Shown one piece after another: positions 1-11,203 of a DNA stretch of 64,000 bases. The notes beneath the pieces were generated by a model. That model saw only the letters and a list, made by a program, of their open reading frames with translations. It was not told the origin of the DNA and did no database searches. The first letter of the stretch is position 1; every line of letters begins with the position of its first letter. The position numbers and the translations under genes were made by a program. Source of the stretch: Torymus aiolomorphi. Its lineage: Eukaryota > Arthropoda > Insecta > Hymenoptera > Torymidae. The DNA is taken from assembly GCA_036365515.1 (NCBI GenBank), contig CM070874.1, positions 42,345,083 to 42,409,082 on the forward strand. Direction: 5' to 3'.

Positions 1-1154
1 TTTTCTGCAAAATCACAACAAACAAGGAATTCTCCTTTTTGAAGGTTTTTTTTCAAATCGCTTAAGAAAAGATATTGTTCTCTCGCAAAGAAGTCATGAG
101 TTTTAAATTTTATTAATTTTTCTCCCAGTATGTTCATGAATTCATAAACATTTACAGTTGTAGATACTATTGTGCAACGATCTGTCTGAAGCCATGACTC
201 ATACTGTATTTGAAAAATATCATTTCTCTCAAAACATTCAAGCAAATGTTTCCGTAATACAGGCATATTGGGGCAATCTAAACAGTCTCCCAAGTAAAAT
301 TTCGAACTAGCATTACTACATACGATTGCTTGGGTGCAATCGTGGTAGTTTTTAAGAAATAGTCGAGTACCTTCAGTTAAACTCTGTAAATTAATAGCAT
401 TTAACATCAGCTTGATATTTTCGTGGTGTACACATACGCATACATTATGCGTACCACTGCTTCCCGCTAGAACACAATGCGGCGGCCTCAATTGAGTAAA
501 TTTAGTGAAGCCAATATTAACAGATTCATGCTCTTTTTAAATAAACAATAAATTTCACGTAAATTACCAAGTAGTAACCTTTTCTGTACATGTTCTCTTT
601 TACCATTATCCTGCTTAACAGATATACAATCTTTTAATCCGGGCATTACACGACTAATATCGTCCCTCTCATAAAAACGTTTAACTGAATCTACAGTTTC
701 AACTGGAAATATTTTGCCCCTTTTCTTTTCAGGTTTTGAAAAAATTCCACTTTCAGTTACTAACTTTTTCGCTTCTCGAGCTTCCCACTCAGTACAACCG
801 AACTCTCTGATTAAGTCTCTGCGAGACCAAAAATCAGGAGCAAGCGTGAGTAGCTGAATTTTATCTTCCTTACCCGGTGATTCTAAAAATTTTTTTTAAT
901 TGGTTGAGAACTGCCACGCCTGCTTTATGATATTCATCAGTACATTCAATTTTAGCTTTTTTGGCATCGCATGAAGGTAAATCTAACTTATGTTTATAAA
1001 GTTGACGTTGACAGTTGGAACAAATTTTCGCGTTTTCTGGTACGAGGAGATACGCACTCCTAAATATTGAAGGAAAATTCGACAAATTTTTACGCACAGA
1101 GTGATTAATTTTATTAAAAGGATTTATGCATTTCAGCTTCAAAGCTGGATCCAT
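1..1154 (-). pseudogene. Transposase-like protein, GTHxVCVC family, copy 1 (partial)
   Basis: Translation on the minus strand from the ATG at 1154 gives an N-terminal region with a Cys-rich block (CSNCQRQLYKH) and then a frame change in an A-run near 890. The next frame holds the block common to all three copies in this window (RFYERDDISRVMPGLKDC). A second frame change in an A-run near 535 leads into GSSGTHNVCVCVHHENIK and a C-rich segment with DCLDCPN. The catalytic-looking C-terminal part seen in the other copies would lie left of base 1. Copy 3 has an intron between the leucine-rich block and the RFYERDD-like block; this copy is continuous there, so it is either processed or from an intronless lineage. 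Function is inferred only by relation to the other two copies; I cannot name the superfamily. Two frameshifts make it a relic. Confidence 0.6.
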
Positions 1155-1424
1155 TTCAGTAGCGAGAAAATAAATGCAATAAATAAACCAAAAATAAATT
1201 ATGATTTAATCAGCAAACACACGAAGAACACAAATATAATGGAAACAGCGTTAAAATTCTTAAACAATTTCAAGGATAACAAAGATCGAAAATTCATCAG
1301 ACTTATATAATTGGATACAACAAATTACTCTCGGGCAAAAATTTTCTATATGCAAGCCACCTATCGGGTAAAAAGTAAGTGAGAAGCGTTGCGTCTGCTA
1401 TTTCAAATTGATTGTAATGTTTTT

Positions 1425-2128
1425 GCTTCCTCAAAGAGGAAGCTTTGTAACGGTGAAAAAAATTTTCGAAAAAAAAGTCTTCAAAAAGATGTTTTATGGT
1501 GGTACATGTGTATATTATTTGATTTTGATGATTTTTGATTTCGTGGATGTATGTATGTGTGTGTGTACGTGTGTGTGTGTGTATATTTCAACTCTTAATA
1601 TCTCCGAAACTAATCAACCGATTTTCGTCGGGTAAAGCTTATTCGCTTCGTCTTGCGGCAAAAGGAAAGTACCCTGATGGATTTGGAATTTTATTGATTT
1701 TCTTTTGTTTTATAACCAAAAAACGATTTTGAATTTTTAGTTTTTTTGATTTTTTCGTATCTTATAGTAATTATTACATAAAATAATATACTTCTCTTAT
1801 ATATAGTATAATATATATAGTATATAGTATATTCTCTTATAATGTAGTAAATTAAAATATCAAAACGTATTAATAGTGCCATTTTTAGCCCCTTCTTTTA
1901 TCTCTTTTTAATCTCAATTTTTTTTAAACTTGGTGGTCTGTCAAAGCTTTTTTTAAAATAGGTACGTAATATACTATTTTGCAAGAAACTGGTATAAGAC
2001 GCATCGGTTCAAAGTATTATTGAAATTCTTTAGCATTCCTTTTTATGAAAAATGTATTTTCAGAATTTCAATTTTTAATTAGGAAACGATGAATTAGTTT
2101 GAGGAAGCTAAGTGCCAAAGAATTGGCA
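1425..2128 (+). repeat. Dispersed short-TIR element, copy 1
   Basis: Starts GCTTCCTCAAAGAGGAAGC and ends TTTGAGGAAGC (2098-2108) followed by the hairpin TGCCAAAGAATTGGCA (2113-2128). The 11-base termini are inverted copies of each other. Inside are a short TG-rich run and a block starting at CTCCGAAAC that recurs almost unchanged at 22741-23110. No coding capacity. It is a non-autonomous element of unknown superfamily. A Helitron was considered because of the terminal hairpin, but the CTRR end is not present. Confidence 0.55.
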
Positions 2129-3365
2129 GCGGTTTTTTTTTTTTGCGAAATAACCTATGAAAATGTCAATCGTGCATATAAGTGAAATTCGAAGTGCAAA
2201 AAGATATTCCATAAAGAATTAAAAATGATAAATAAAAATAATAAGGTTACTAGAGAGCGAAATACATCTAGTCCACGCGCTGTACAGCGCGCCGCATACC
2301 GCGCACGAAGGAGACGCTGCGTCTGCTCTTTCGCGTTCTGTTTCTCTAAGAAAAACATTCGAGCAAATTTTGCAAAAAATCCTTTCCGACGTAAAAAATG
2401 CTCAGCTTTCGATCTAGATGATAAAAAAAAATATTAAAAATATACTTTCCGAGATATAGTATGTTTTATACTTTTTGAGGGTGAAAATGGAAAATTTCGA
2501 AAAAACCACTTACACCATTGGAAAGCTGAGGAAAAAATACGTCGGAAACGCTTATCACATAATTTTTTGAAATTCATATTGATATCGTAAACACGACTTG
2601 AAAATAGCATGATTTGACGCTCGCGCGCCGCGCTGGGAGAGTTGAGGCGAAACGCCTCATATTCAATGAGTGATGCTAACGAGTCTTGCTAATTCCAATG
2701 AGTGAGTGAAACGCTTGTCTTGACTCTGCCGCAACTCGCTGCTGATAGTAGAAGGTGCTGCCGGTTGAGTACACAATTCAATATTATTGACTTAATTGTG
2801 ACCCATAATTGAGCGCATACGATTAGGTAATTATTGATCCAATCGTGTGTGTGAGAATTCCGCCAGGCAAGAGTGTAATGAGTCTGTTTGTGTCCGCACG
2901 TGCTTAGTCACAGTAATTTTGAGGTTACCTTGCACGAGTGCTGCAGATAAACTGCCACGGTGAGTTGCTCCAGCGATGTAGTGGCTCATATTTGCATGTG
3001 AGAGAGCGAGAGTGACCGACATATCACGTATAACTTGAGTAGTCAGTGTAGCATCTCAGCTTTTCCGCCGAGACACCACGAGGTGCTGCCGCGCCGCGGC
3101 GACTCAGTGATTGGAGCCGTTCCGCGAGAACGCGCGGGAATTCAAACTTACTGAATTCCCAAACATGGCGATTTACAAAAAACCTATTGTAACAAGAAAA
3201 ACTGTTTGACACGCGGAGTCCACGCAATGGCCGCTTTATAAATTTGTAAATTGATATACCACCTCGAATGGTAAGCGGAAAAAAAAGTTTTTTTCCGTTT
3301 TTTTCTTTAATGTGACAAGAAATTTTATAATTGCCGTTATGTTTAATATTTTTGTATGTTCATTG
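2129..3365. other. No gene seen; mixed-composition spacer
   Basis: AT-rich to 2600, then more GC-rich (2620-3240) with CpG-containing stretches. Only short open frames without family resemblance occur on either strand. The GC-rich part could be a fragment of a TE leader or promoter, but nothing in it supports a specific call. Confidence 0.3.
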
Positions 3366-3370
3366 TGTTT

Positions 3371-3415
3371 AACCTTGATAAGGGGAGTTAATTATACTCC
3401 CGAAACGTCGGTGTA
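3371..3415 (+). ncRNA. Degenerate hammerhead-ribozyme-like motif (PLE-associated type)
   Basis: Reads AACC, then TTGATAA, a stem GGGAGT / ACTCCC around a short loop, then GAAACGTC and GGT. This is the order of a hammerhead core with the very short stem III typical of Penelope-like elements. The outer AACC / GGT can form stem I. Two core positions differ from the consensus CTGATGA (C to T and G to A), so activity is doubtful. No PLE coding sequence adjoins it. Confidence 0.4.
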
Positions 3416-3529
3416 TCAATAAATTGATGATGCTTGAAAGGATCTATGGTGTACGAATCTATTACACCCTCAATAAAAATTATCATTGAACGCGAGCAGC
3501 TTGGGAGAGCAATAACCTTTTGAACTTTT

Positions 3530-4615
3530 TTTTGCTTATTGTTAAACATTACGTTGTTCCCTAATATGCGTAGACCCCGTATCCCCCGCCTACTTTTGTT
3601 TAGAAATTATTTAAATAATTGTTTTGCTTATTGTAGCATTTCTGTATAATTCCCTCACATACGTGGACCTCGTATCTCCCGGCTACTTTGGTTAAAAAAT
3701 TATTTTAATAATGGTTTCGCTTATCCTTGCATTTCTACATTATTCCCTAATATGCGTGGACCTCGTATTCCCCGGCTACCTTGATTTAAAAATTATTTAA
3801 ATAATTGTTTTGCTTCTTGTATAAGCACTTCTATGTAATTTCCTAATATGTGTGGGCCTCGGTTCCCTCGACTACTTGGATTTAGAAATTATTTAAATCA
3901 TTGTTTTGTTTATTGTAGCACTTCTATGTTATTCCCTAATATGCGTGGACCTTGTTGCCTCGGTTACTTTGGTTTAAAAATTATTTAAATAATTGCTTGC
4001 TTATTGTAGTACTTTTATGTTATTTGCTAATATGCGTGGACCTTGTTTTCCCCGGCTACTTTGGTTTAAAAATTATTTAAATAATTGTTTGATTATTGTC
4101 GCACTTTTATGTAATTTCCTAATATGCGTGGACCTTGTTTCCCCCGGCTACTTTGGTTTAAAAATTATTTAAATAATTGTTTTGCTTATTGTAGCTCTTT
4201 TGTGTAATTTTCTAATATGCGTTGACATCGTTTCCCCCGGCTACTTGAGTTTAGAAATTATTTAAATCATTGTTTTGCTTATTGTCGCACTTTTATGTAA
4301 TTTCCTAATATGCGTGAACCTTGTTTCCCCCGGGTACTTTGGTTTAACAATTATTTAAATAATTGTTTTGCTTATTGTAGCACTTTTATTTAATTTCCTA
4401 ATATGCGTGGACATCGTTTCCCCTGCCAACTTTCGTTTAAAAATTATTTAAATAATTGTTTTGCTTATTGTCGCACTTTTATGTAATTTCCTAATATGTG
4501 TGGACCTTGTTTCCCCCGGGTACTTTGGTTTAACAATTATTTAAATAATTGTTTTGCTTATTGTAGCACTTTTATTTAATTTCCTAATATACGTGGACCT
4601 TGCGCCTACATGGGT
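3530..4615 (+). repeat. ~93-bp satellite array A
   Basis: About eleven to twelve head-to-tail units of roughly 92-93 bp. Each has the palindromic core ATTATTTAAATAAT, then TTTTGCTTATTG, CCTAATATGCGTGGACC, and CCCCGGCTACTTTGGTTTAAAA. Units differ by scattered substitutions. The same unit makes up the arrays at 6085-6850 (opposite strand), 7190-7300 and 17058-17950. Confidence 0.85.
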
Positions 4616-4990
4616 TTAGAAATGATTTTAATACTCGTCTTGCTTAGTACCGCGCATCTACCTAACTCCGTTATATGTGTGGACCTCGTGTCACGCGCCA
4701 AGTCCTCCGCTCGCTGTTTGAACGCCTACCGATCGCCCAATCGGCGAAGACCTCTAGTGCCCAGGCGCCAGACTACAGTAGTATATCGACGCACTGCCCC
4801 CAGTAATGCCCTTTTTTTCACCGTCAATCGTTGCAGCACGCTTTCTTTCGTCGTAAGTCTTGCAGTGCGCCTTTTTAAGCCGTCAATCGCTGCAGCACGC
4901 CTTTTTTCGTATCAAATTCCTATCGTGCCTGCCTTTTTTCGTATCAGTTTACCAGCGCCTTCTTTCGTATGTACCGACGATCTGATAAAT
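4616..4990 (+). repeat. Terminal segment of satellite element A
   Basis: A degenerate last unit, a segment with ATCGACGCACTG, then several ~36-base repeats of CTTTTTTCGCCGTCAATCG type. It ends TTCGTATGTACCGACGA. The same succession, with the same end, closes the array at 17951-18483, so array plus tail behave as one unit that has been copied. No credible protein. Confidence 0.6.
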
Positions 4991-5079
4991 TTAATTTACT
5001 TTGATTTCTTCGAAACACTAGTGCAATATATTTGAAATAAAAGTTATAAGACGGTTGGTTTACGAGTCACTTCATTGTC

Positions 5080-5135
5080 GATTAAGTAGACACCGTTTCG
5101 GTGGCTAGCTTGTCACCCTCATCAGGTCTATAAAC
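5080..5135 (-). ncRNA. Hammerhead-ribozyme-like motif with intact CTGATGA core
   Basis: On the minus strand: TAGAC, CTGATGAG, GGTG...CACC stem, GAAAC, GGT, GTCTA. The catalytic blocks CTGATGA and GAAA are intact, stem II can form with one bulged G, and the outer TAGAC / GTCTA pair. That outer pairing overlaps the expected cleavage triplet, so the exact fold is uncertain. Hammerheads of this kind are established in Penelope-like retroelements; no PLE ORF is adjacent. Confidence 0.45.
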
Positions 5136-5251
5136 ATCAATAATATTGTAGACAATATGGACAATATCTTATAAAAATTATAAAAATGTGTAACAAAATT
5201 GTAATACCTTCAATCGTCAATAATTACAATTCATAATTTCCGTAAACATTA

Positions 5252-5321
5252 TAAAAAGTATATAAGGACAACGGACAATAATAAATTTTATTATTGTCCG
5301 TTGTTCTTATACACTTTTTAT
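5252..5321. repeat. Near-perfect palindrome
   Basis: Arms of about 32-34 bases meet at about 5286: AAAAAGTATATAAGGACAAC and GGACAATAATAAA on the left, mirrored on the right with only a few differences. It could be a tiny foldback element or the scar of one. Confidence 0.6.
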
Positions 5322-6084
5322 GTTTTTAACTTTCTTACTTTATTCTTACCGGTTTGTTTTTAAATTTAAAGAAAAAATCTTCATGAGGTAAGATCATTAT
5401 ACTTTTCTGGATAATTTTCTCAATTTTTTTGCAACAATCTGTAGTAATAATGGCCGAATCCATCTCAAATCAGGTGGTTTATGTTCTTCTCCAAAAATTA
5501 TTTGACCCGTATATTTTTATTTTTTTGTTGCAACAAAATTTCATGCGTTCAGCAGTGCCGCAAAATTCCGAGAAATTCCTTACTTAGAAATAAATTCTTA
5601 GCTACTGGTTCACCAGTTTTTTTAGCTTTTTAGCGTGTAACACAAAATTTCACTCAGGTTTGAGTCCTCTTTCATGGTCTGTATATTATTTATATAAAGA
5701 AAAAGCCCGAGTTATGCACTTTTCACTGAAAAACGCAGTTTTTAGAAAAATGCATTTTTATCGAAAAAACCTATTTTTTTCTCAATTTTCTTTTGTCGTG
5801 ATAGAGGACGTAAATAGCTATCTAGGCGTGTTTGTGAGATTCACGGGGTTTCCACTGGGATAGCGATCCCTTATGAGATAACACACAAACAAATTTTTCA
5901 CTCTTAATGCTTATATATAGTGATATAACAATAATATAACAGTTAATATAAAGATGTTTATCTTTCTGCGTATATAAGTAATATATAGGTATGCACATAT
6001 GCATGTATTTTTTTTTATTTATGTCTTTTAGATTTTTTATTTTTATAACTAACTTTGTTTTTCGGCTTCATTATTCTTAATTCA
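5322..6084. other. No gene seen; AT-rich spacer
   Basis: Low-complexity AT-rich DNA with short open frames only and no recognisable family. It separates array A from the inverted array B. Confidence 0.4.
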
Positions 6085-6850
6085 ATAAGGGAACTTAACA
6101 GTAAGGGGCATAAATAATTTCTAAACTCAAATAGCCGGGGGAATCGATGTCCACGCATATTAGAAAATTACATAAAAGTGCTACAATAAGCAAAACAATT
6201 ATTTAAATAATTTTTAAATCAACGTACCCGGAGGAAACAAGGTCCACGCAAATTAGGAAATTACATAAAAGTGCGACAATAAGCAAAACAATTATTTAAA
6301 TAATTTTTAAACCGAAGTACCCGGGGAAAACAAGGTCCACGCGTATTAGAAAATTACATAAAAGTGCGACAATAAGCAAAACAATTATTTAAATAATTTT
6401 TAAACCAAAGTAGCCGGGGACAACAAGGTCCACGCATATTAGGAAATTAAATAGAAGTACTTATACAAGAAGCAAAACAATTATTTCAATAATTGTTAAA
6501 TCAAGGTAGCCGGGGAATACGAGGTCCACGCATATTAGGGAATTATGTAGAAGTGCAAGAATAAGCCAAACCATTATTAAAATAATTTTTTAACCATAGT
6601 AGCCAGGAGTGACGAGGTCCACGTATGCGAGGGACTTACATAAAAGTGCTACAATAAGCAAAACAATTATTTAAATAATTTCTAAACAAAAGTAGGCGGG
6701 GGATACGGGGTCCACGCATATTAGGGAACAGCGTAATGTTCAACAATAAGCAAAAGAAAGTATTTAATTAATTTTTAAACCCAAGTAGGCGAGGTATACG
6801 CGATCCACGCATTTAAGAGAATCGTGTTGACGTGAAATGCGATTATTTAA
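6085..6850 (-). repeat. ~93-bp satellite array B, left (inverted) arm
   Basis: About eight units of the same satellite as array A, in reverse orientation (GGTCCACGCATATTAGG, then CAAAACAATTATTTAAATAAT). With the plus-strand units at 7190-7300 and 17058-17950 it forms a large palindrome whose right arm was later split by an LTR retrotransposon. Confidence 0.8.
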
Positions 6851-7189
6851 ATAATATTTAAAAAATTTTATATATTTAACGTTATTAGATACAATTACAA
6901 TTTTCGAAACTGCTAAATTTAATGTTTTCCATACAAAGATATTAAAATTGCTTTTTCTAAAATGGTTTGAATTACGTAAAAATAAATTATTAATTATTGG
7001 TAATAGCAAAACGAAACATGTTTTTGATACTAAAAAACTAAATACAGAAATGATCATTATACAATTCAATATACTTTATTTAATGTGCAAAGAAAAAAAA
7101 TCAAGACCTGAAGTATAGCCCCGCACCAATAAGCCCCGGCGGCTACCGCTGTGAACGCCATTGCCTTATATGCATGTACCCCGCATCCT
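6851..7189. other. Central spacer of the satellite palindrome
   Basis: Unique AT-rich sequence between the two inverted arms, becoming GC-richer near 7100-7160. No coding sequence recognised. Confidence 0.4.
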
Positions 7190-7300
7190 CTGCCTACTTG
7201 GGTTTAAAAATTATTTAAATAATCGCATTGCACGTCATCGCGATTCTCTTAAATGCGTGGAACGCGTATACCTCCCCTACTTGGGTTTAAAAATTAATTA
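7190..7300 (+). repeat. Satellite array B, start of right arm
   Basis: A little over one plus-strand unit. It includes CTTGGGTTTAAAAATTA and mirrors the unit at about 6775-6850. It is cut at 7300 by the LTR of the gypsy element and continues at 17058. Confidence 0.7.
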
Positions 7301-8070
7301 ACGAGGCAGGCGTCGCACAATTATTCGCTTCTTCTAAGTGGATTTGCCGATGAACGGCGCAACAATGCAGTGGGGCGCGAGCACTTGCTCGTGCCAACCC
7401 TCGGCGAAATCTCCTCCTTCTCGCCTGCGCGCCGTCGCTTGCCGTCGGCTGCCATCCTCGGCAGCCGTACCTGGCGGCGTTACAACGCGCGACTTCGCTG
7501 TCGCGCTCTCTCTCTCTCGTGCGTGCTTACTCGGCTGCACAGAAATGCGCGAGCACCGTGTACTCGCGCCCGCGGAGGCCGGTGGTATTCTATACCGCCG
7601 CGCCACCGACTAGGAAAAAGGATCCGGGACTACGCGTCAAATAATGCACGAAGGCGTATGAAAGATGAAAGAAGTTTATTGCCCCTTCGGGCGTAAGGAT
7701 TAATACACAAGCGGCGCGTATCCTTTATACACGCCGATACGGGTGGTGCGCCCGCGCTCTAGTTACGGGTGCGCGCGGTCGCACACACGCACTCGTCAAA
7801 GCGGCCCGCGCCGACGTTGGTCGATCGCCGCGCGCGATCGACACACGTGCGCGCGTCGGTGAGCCTCGCTCGCTCGCGCAGGAGTCGCTCTCCGGACTCA
7901 CGTCGTCCGCGGGGAGAGCGCGTTAGCGCCTGGCCAGGACTTACCTCGTGAAGACTCGGCTGATGCAGGGAGTCAGGCCGAGCGGTGCTGGACGCCTCGT
8001 TCGTCGTATCTCTCTCTCTCTCTTTCGCTCCTTAGCGGCTAGTCCGGCGGTAGCAGAGTAGCGGCCGGCG

Positions 8071-8101
<31 letters not shown>

Positions 8102-8409
8102 CTCGGCTACGCTGCTGCGGCTCGCTCGCGCTCACTCTCGGCACTCTCGCGTTCGCTGGTTCGCACTTTTCTCTCTCTCTCTCTCAGTGAGGGCTATGGC
8201 TCGCGGCGATGGCCGAAACGATACTGCCTGCCTGCTGCTTCGTCGGCACGCGCAAGCATCTCTCGGCCTTGTCCTTCGCGTAAGGTTGAGAGATGTTTAC
8301 ATTTCGGGCATTAGTGCGTGCCGATGCGGTGTGCTGAGACTCACCTCATGTCTCGCTCGCGCACACCGATACATGCACACTCGCGCACGTACACGCCCAG
8401 GCCGTTACA
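7301..8409 (-). repeat. 3' LTR of gypsy-1
   Basis: About 1.11 kb, matching 15947-17057 nearly end to end. The boundary on this side is GTTACA at 8404-8409. The outer end begins CGAGGCAGG where the other LTR has TGTAACGGGGCAGG, so the terminal TG is missing here. It contains three (CT)n tracts (about 8011-8024, 8072-8097, 8170-8185). Confidence 0.9.
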
Positions 8410-8420
8410 CCCCCCGTCCA
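8410..8420 (-). other. Polypurine tract of gypsy-1
   Basis: Directly next to the 3' LTR, the minus strand reads GGACGGGGGG before TGTAACGG. A G-rich tract here is the expected priming site for plus-strand DNA synthesis. It is short for a PPT. Confidence 0.5.
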
Positions 8421-8632
8421 GACGCGGACTATCCCTTGGAGAGTCAGCTCGGCTACCTCACGTTCGACATCCTTAACGGCAGCGCGGGATCTCCTGAAAG
8501 AGGGGGGGAGGGGAATTGCGCAAGAGAAAAGAAAACCATTCTCTTAACGAGATAATGCGGGGTTAACCCCTTTCTTTATTGTTCCTCGAAGAAGGGGGCT
8601 TACACCCGGGTTGGCGGGGAATTTGGCTGTGG

Positions 8633-9582
8633 CTACTCCCGATTGTGGATCCACGGCCGTGTCTTGTCATGGCGGGCGGCGTTCGGGCACTTCGAGTCCG
8701 TTGACACGCCCGGTCGTCCGCAGTAATAGCAGCGGCGACGGGATCCTCCCGCCGCCGGCGCGGTATCGCCTCGCAGTTGTTCGCGATGAGGGGGAGGGGG
8801 CATCGACGGCGCGACCTGCCGTAGCGCCGTGGCCGGCACCATCGCGATCGTCGCTTCTCCGGCCCGACGGACGGCCTCTCTCCTCCTCTCCTCGGCCGCT
8901 TGTCCCCGCTTCCTCGCGAGCAAGGCGTCTCGCTCGGCGGCCCGGATCTCCTCGCGGGCACGGGCCGCCGCCTCTTCGGCCGCACGGCGCTCCTTCCGGG
9001 CGCGCCGGGCCGCGGAAAGAAGGTCCCGCTCCTCTCTGAGGCCCTCAATGCGGACCGCCCAGGGCCCGGCGAGTTCACGGCCGTACGGTGTCTCGGCGAG
9101 GAACCGATCCCAGGCCTGGATCGCCTCGCCTTCCGCCGCCCAGGTCTGGCGACTGGAGGTGCGCGCTCTCTCCAGGAGGCGCTCCAATGACCCCCAGCGG
9201 GCCAACATCGGCGATGGCGGAGCCGGTTCGGCCGCCGTGGCCTCCGTAGCCGCGGGGACCACTGTCCCCGTCCCTCGGCGATCGGGGCCGCCGGGTCAGC
9301 CTGGACGTCCTCCGGGGCGGTGGCGTCCTCTTCTGCTGCGAGAGCGAGGGCCTCCCTCGGTCGGCGCAGGTACGGCGCCGGTGGGGATGCGGTGGGCGGA
9401 GGAGGGAGCGCTAGGGCTCCGGCCGCCTCTGGCAGCTCCTCCAGCACCACCGAAGACGGGCGAGCGAACTCAGCTCGCCCGAGCTGCTCGATGGCGCGCA
9501 GAACCCCGCGCACCATCGCCTCAGTGTCGAGGGCTCTGCCCTCGGTGCTCGGCACCGGTGATTTCTCAGCCATCTGTACCAA
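8633..9582 (-). pseudogene. ORF3 of gypsy-1: coiled-coil protein with gag-like zinc motif
   Basis: Starts at about 9582 (MVQMAEKSPVPSTEGRAL) and runs with a Pro/Ala-rich N-terminal part. Near 9265 the reading shifts to a second frame that carries a long charged, probably coiled-coil stretch (RRARKERRAAEEAAARAREE) and ends with CYYCGRPGVSTDSKCPN. That zinc-like motif resembles the gag motif of the same element, CYGCGAPGV...NCPKC. There is no signal peptide, furin site or membrane segment, so it does not look like an envelope protein. Position after integrase is where env or accessory ORFs sit in gypsy-type elements. The frame change between 9300 and 9230 could be a mutation or a sequencing error. 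Function unknown; nucleic-acid binding is an inference. Confidence 0.5.
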
Positions 9583-9619
9583 AAAGAGCCCGAGCGAAAA
9601 GGTGCATTAGTCGGAGTCG

Positions 9620-10549
9620 CTAGCAACTCCCGAACTCCTGCTCTTGTCTAACGCTCTCGCACGCCGCTGTGCGCAAGTCAACCGCGGCGAGGCATCTAGG
9701 TGTGACCTCAGTTCCTGTCGCTTCGCGGAACCTTTCGGTCGGCCCCGGGGTTTTTCCCGTCCCGGGGTTCACCTTCGTTGTCGCGCGCGTTTTACCGGAA
9801 ACCGCGCGAACCACGACGCGAACCGTTTTACGCGGACGTCTCCGAGAACGTTTTTCGACGGGACGCGCATCGCTCGGCGGCGCTCCGCCGGCCTCCGGTG
9901 TGTCGCTCATCACCGGGACGCTTACGTCTTCCTTCGGCGGTTGCGGATCCTCGACGTCGTCGACTTCTTCGCCCGTTTCGTCGCTGCTTTCTTCGCCGTA
10001 AGGCTTGAGGTGAGAAACATGCAGGATCTCCTCGCTCGCATCCTTCTCGTCTCTCACTCTTACCGTATTGGAGCCTGTTATCTCGGTCACCTTCAGCGGA
10101 CCGGCGTACTTCGGCGCTAACTTCGCCGATATCCCTTGCGCTGCCGAGGAAAGGACTCTGTTCCTTTTCAAGACGAGGTCTCCTACCCCGTAGGATACTT
10201 GTCTCCGACGCACGTTGTAGTACGCCGCTTGTCTCTGATACTCGTTGGCATTTTGTGCGGCAGCCCTCTTTCGCAGACTGTCCATATCATGCAGGCGCTC
10301 CGCCCACGTATTCACCGCCTCGCGCTCTCGTTGCTCAAGGGCCTCGCGCTCTTGCTTGCGGCGAGCTGTAGCCGGAGGAAGCGGCTGCTTGCCGTAATTG
10401 AGGGCAGCCGGGCTCACGCCGGTCGAAGAGTGCACGAAGTTGTTCAACGAGAACATCAACTCCGGCAGCTTTTGATCCCACTCGGCGTGAGATTCCTCGA
10501 CGAACGCGACCAATCGAGTCTTCAACGTTCGATTTACCCTCTCCACAGG
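9620..10549 (-). pseudogene. pol: gypsy-1 pol: integrase C-terminal part
   Basis: Continues the integrase after a one-base frameshift in the run of four G/C at 10548-10551. It begins VERVNRTLKTRLVAF and contains WDQKLPELMFSLNN and STGVSPAALNYG, typical of the end of the gypsy integrase core. A C-terminal domain with GDLVLKRNRVLSSAAQGISAK, then KLAPKYAGPLKV and VSHLKPY, follows. After that comes a low-complexity basic tail rich in Arg, Thr and Pro to the stop at 9620. The core is conserved against the second gypsy element at 32166-32705 (KLAPKFEGPYWI). Confidence 0.85.
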
Positions 10550-11203
10550 GGTTTACCTGAGGGTGATACGGCGGGGTAGTCGAGTGATGGACGCCGACGC
10601 CGGCGAGGTATTCGTCCACGACTTTATTCTTGAATTCTGTGCCGTTATCGGACAAGAATACCTCCGGGGTGCCGAATCGAAGAATCACTCTCTCCTTGAA
10701 CTCTTTCAAGATGGTCTTCGCATTCGCTTCGCGTATGGGCACGCACTCTACCCAGCGAGTGAAGAGGTCTTGGAACACCAAGATATACTCATACCCGAGT
10801 TTACTTCGTACGAACGGGCCGGTTATATCTCCCGCAACTACTTGCCACGGCCCGTCGATAACTCGCTGTCCCATCAGACCCGCTGGCGGTCTTTGCTCCA
10901 CCTTTGTCTGCTGGCACACTTGGCAATGTTTCACGTACTTCCTCACTGCGTGGTACATTTTCGGCCAGTAATATAACCTGGCCGCGCGCTCGTACGTTTG
11001 GTGCCCGGCAGTCGGATCATCGTGTGATTCGCGAAGCACTTCGCGACGATGCTCCTGAGGCACGACGAGTTTCCATGCCTCGTCGTCGGCGACCGCCGCC
11101 TCTACTATCTCATCTGCGAGAAAGTAGAATAATCGACCCCCTACCACTTTCCACCTGGGATGGGTTTAGGGGTCGTGTATCACTTCGTCCAGCCAGGTTT
11201 GTT
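10549..11203 (-). pseudogene. pol: gypsy-1 pol: integrase N-terminal and catalytic domain
   Basis: Same frame as the RT/RNase H ORF but separated from it by two in-frame TAA codons (11202-11204 and 11166-11168). It shows the HHCC zinc-binding region (HDDPTAGHQTYERAARLYYW, then HCQVCQQ) and the DDE core: GDITGPF with the first Asp, FLSDNGTEF with the second, and YHPQVNP. Integrase inserts the cDNA into the host chromosome. The frame is lost at about 10550 just after HPQVNP and continues in the next frame. Close match in order and motifs to the gypsy-2 integrase. Confidence 0.85.

Noticed and set aside
2113..2128. Helitron 3' hairpin
   Set aside because: The hairpin is followed by no CTRR end, and the element has terminal inverted repeats, which Helitrons lack.
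3530..4615. CRISPR-like array of repeats and spacers
   Set aside because: Units are contiguous, similar along their full 93 bases with no distinct spacers, in eukaryotic DNA.
8611..9623. Long plus-strand open frames opposite the gypsy-1 third ORF
   Set aside because: GC-rich antisense of coding sequence keeps frames open; no motifs, and the minus strand fits the element.
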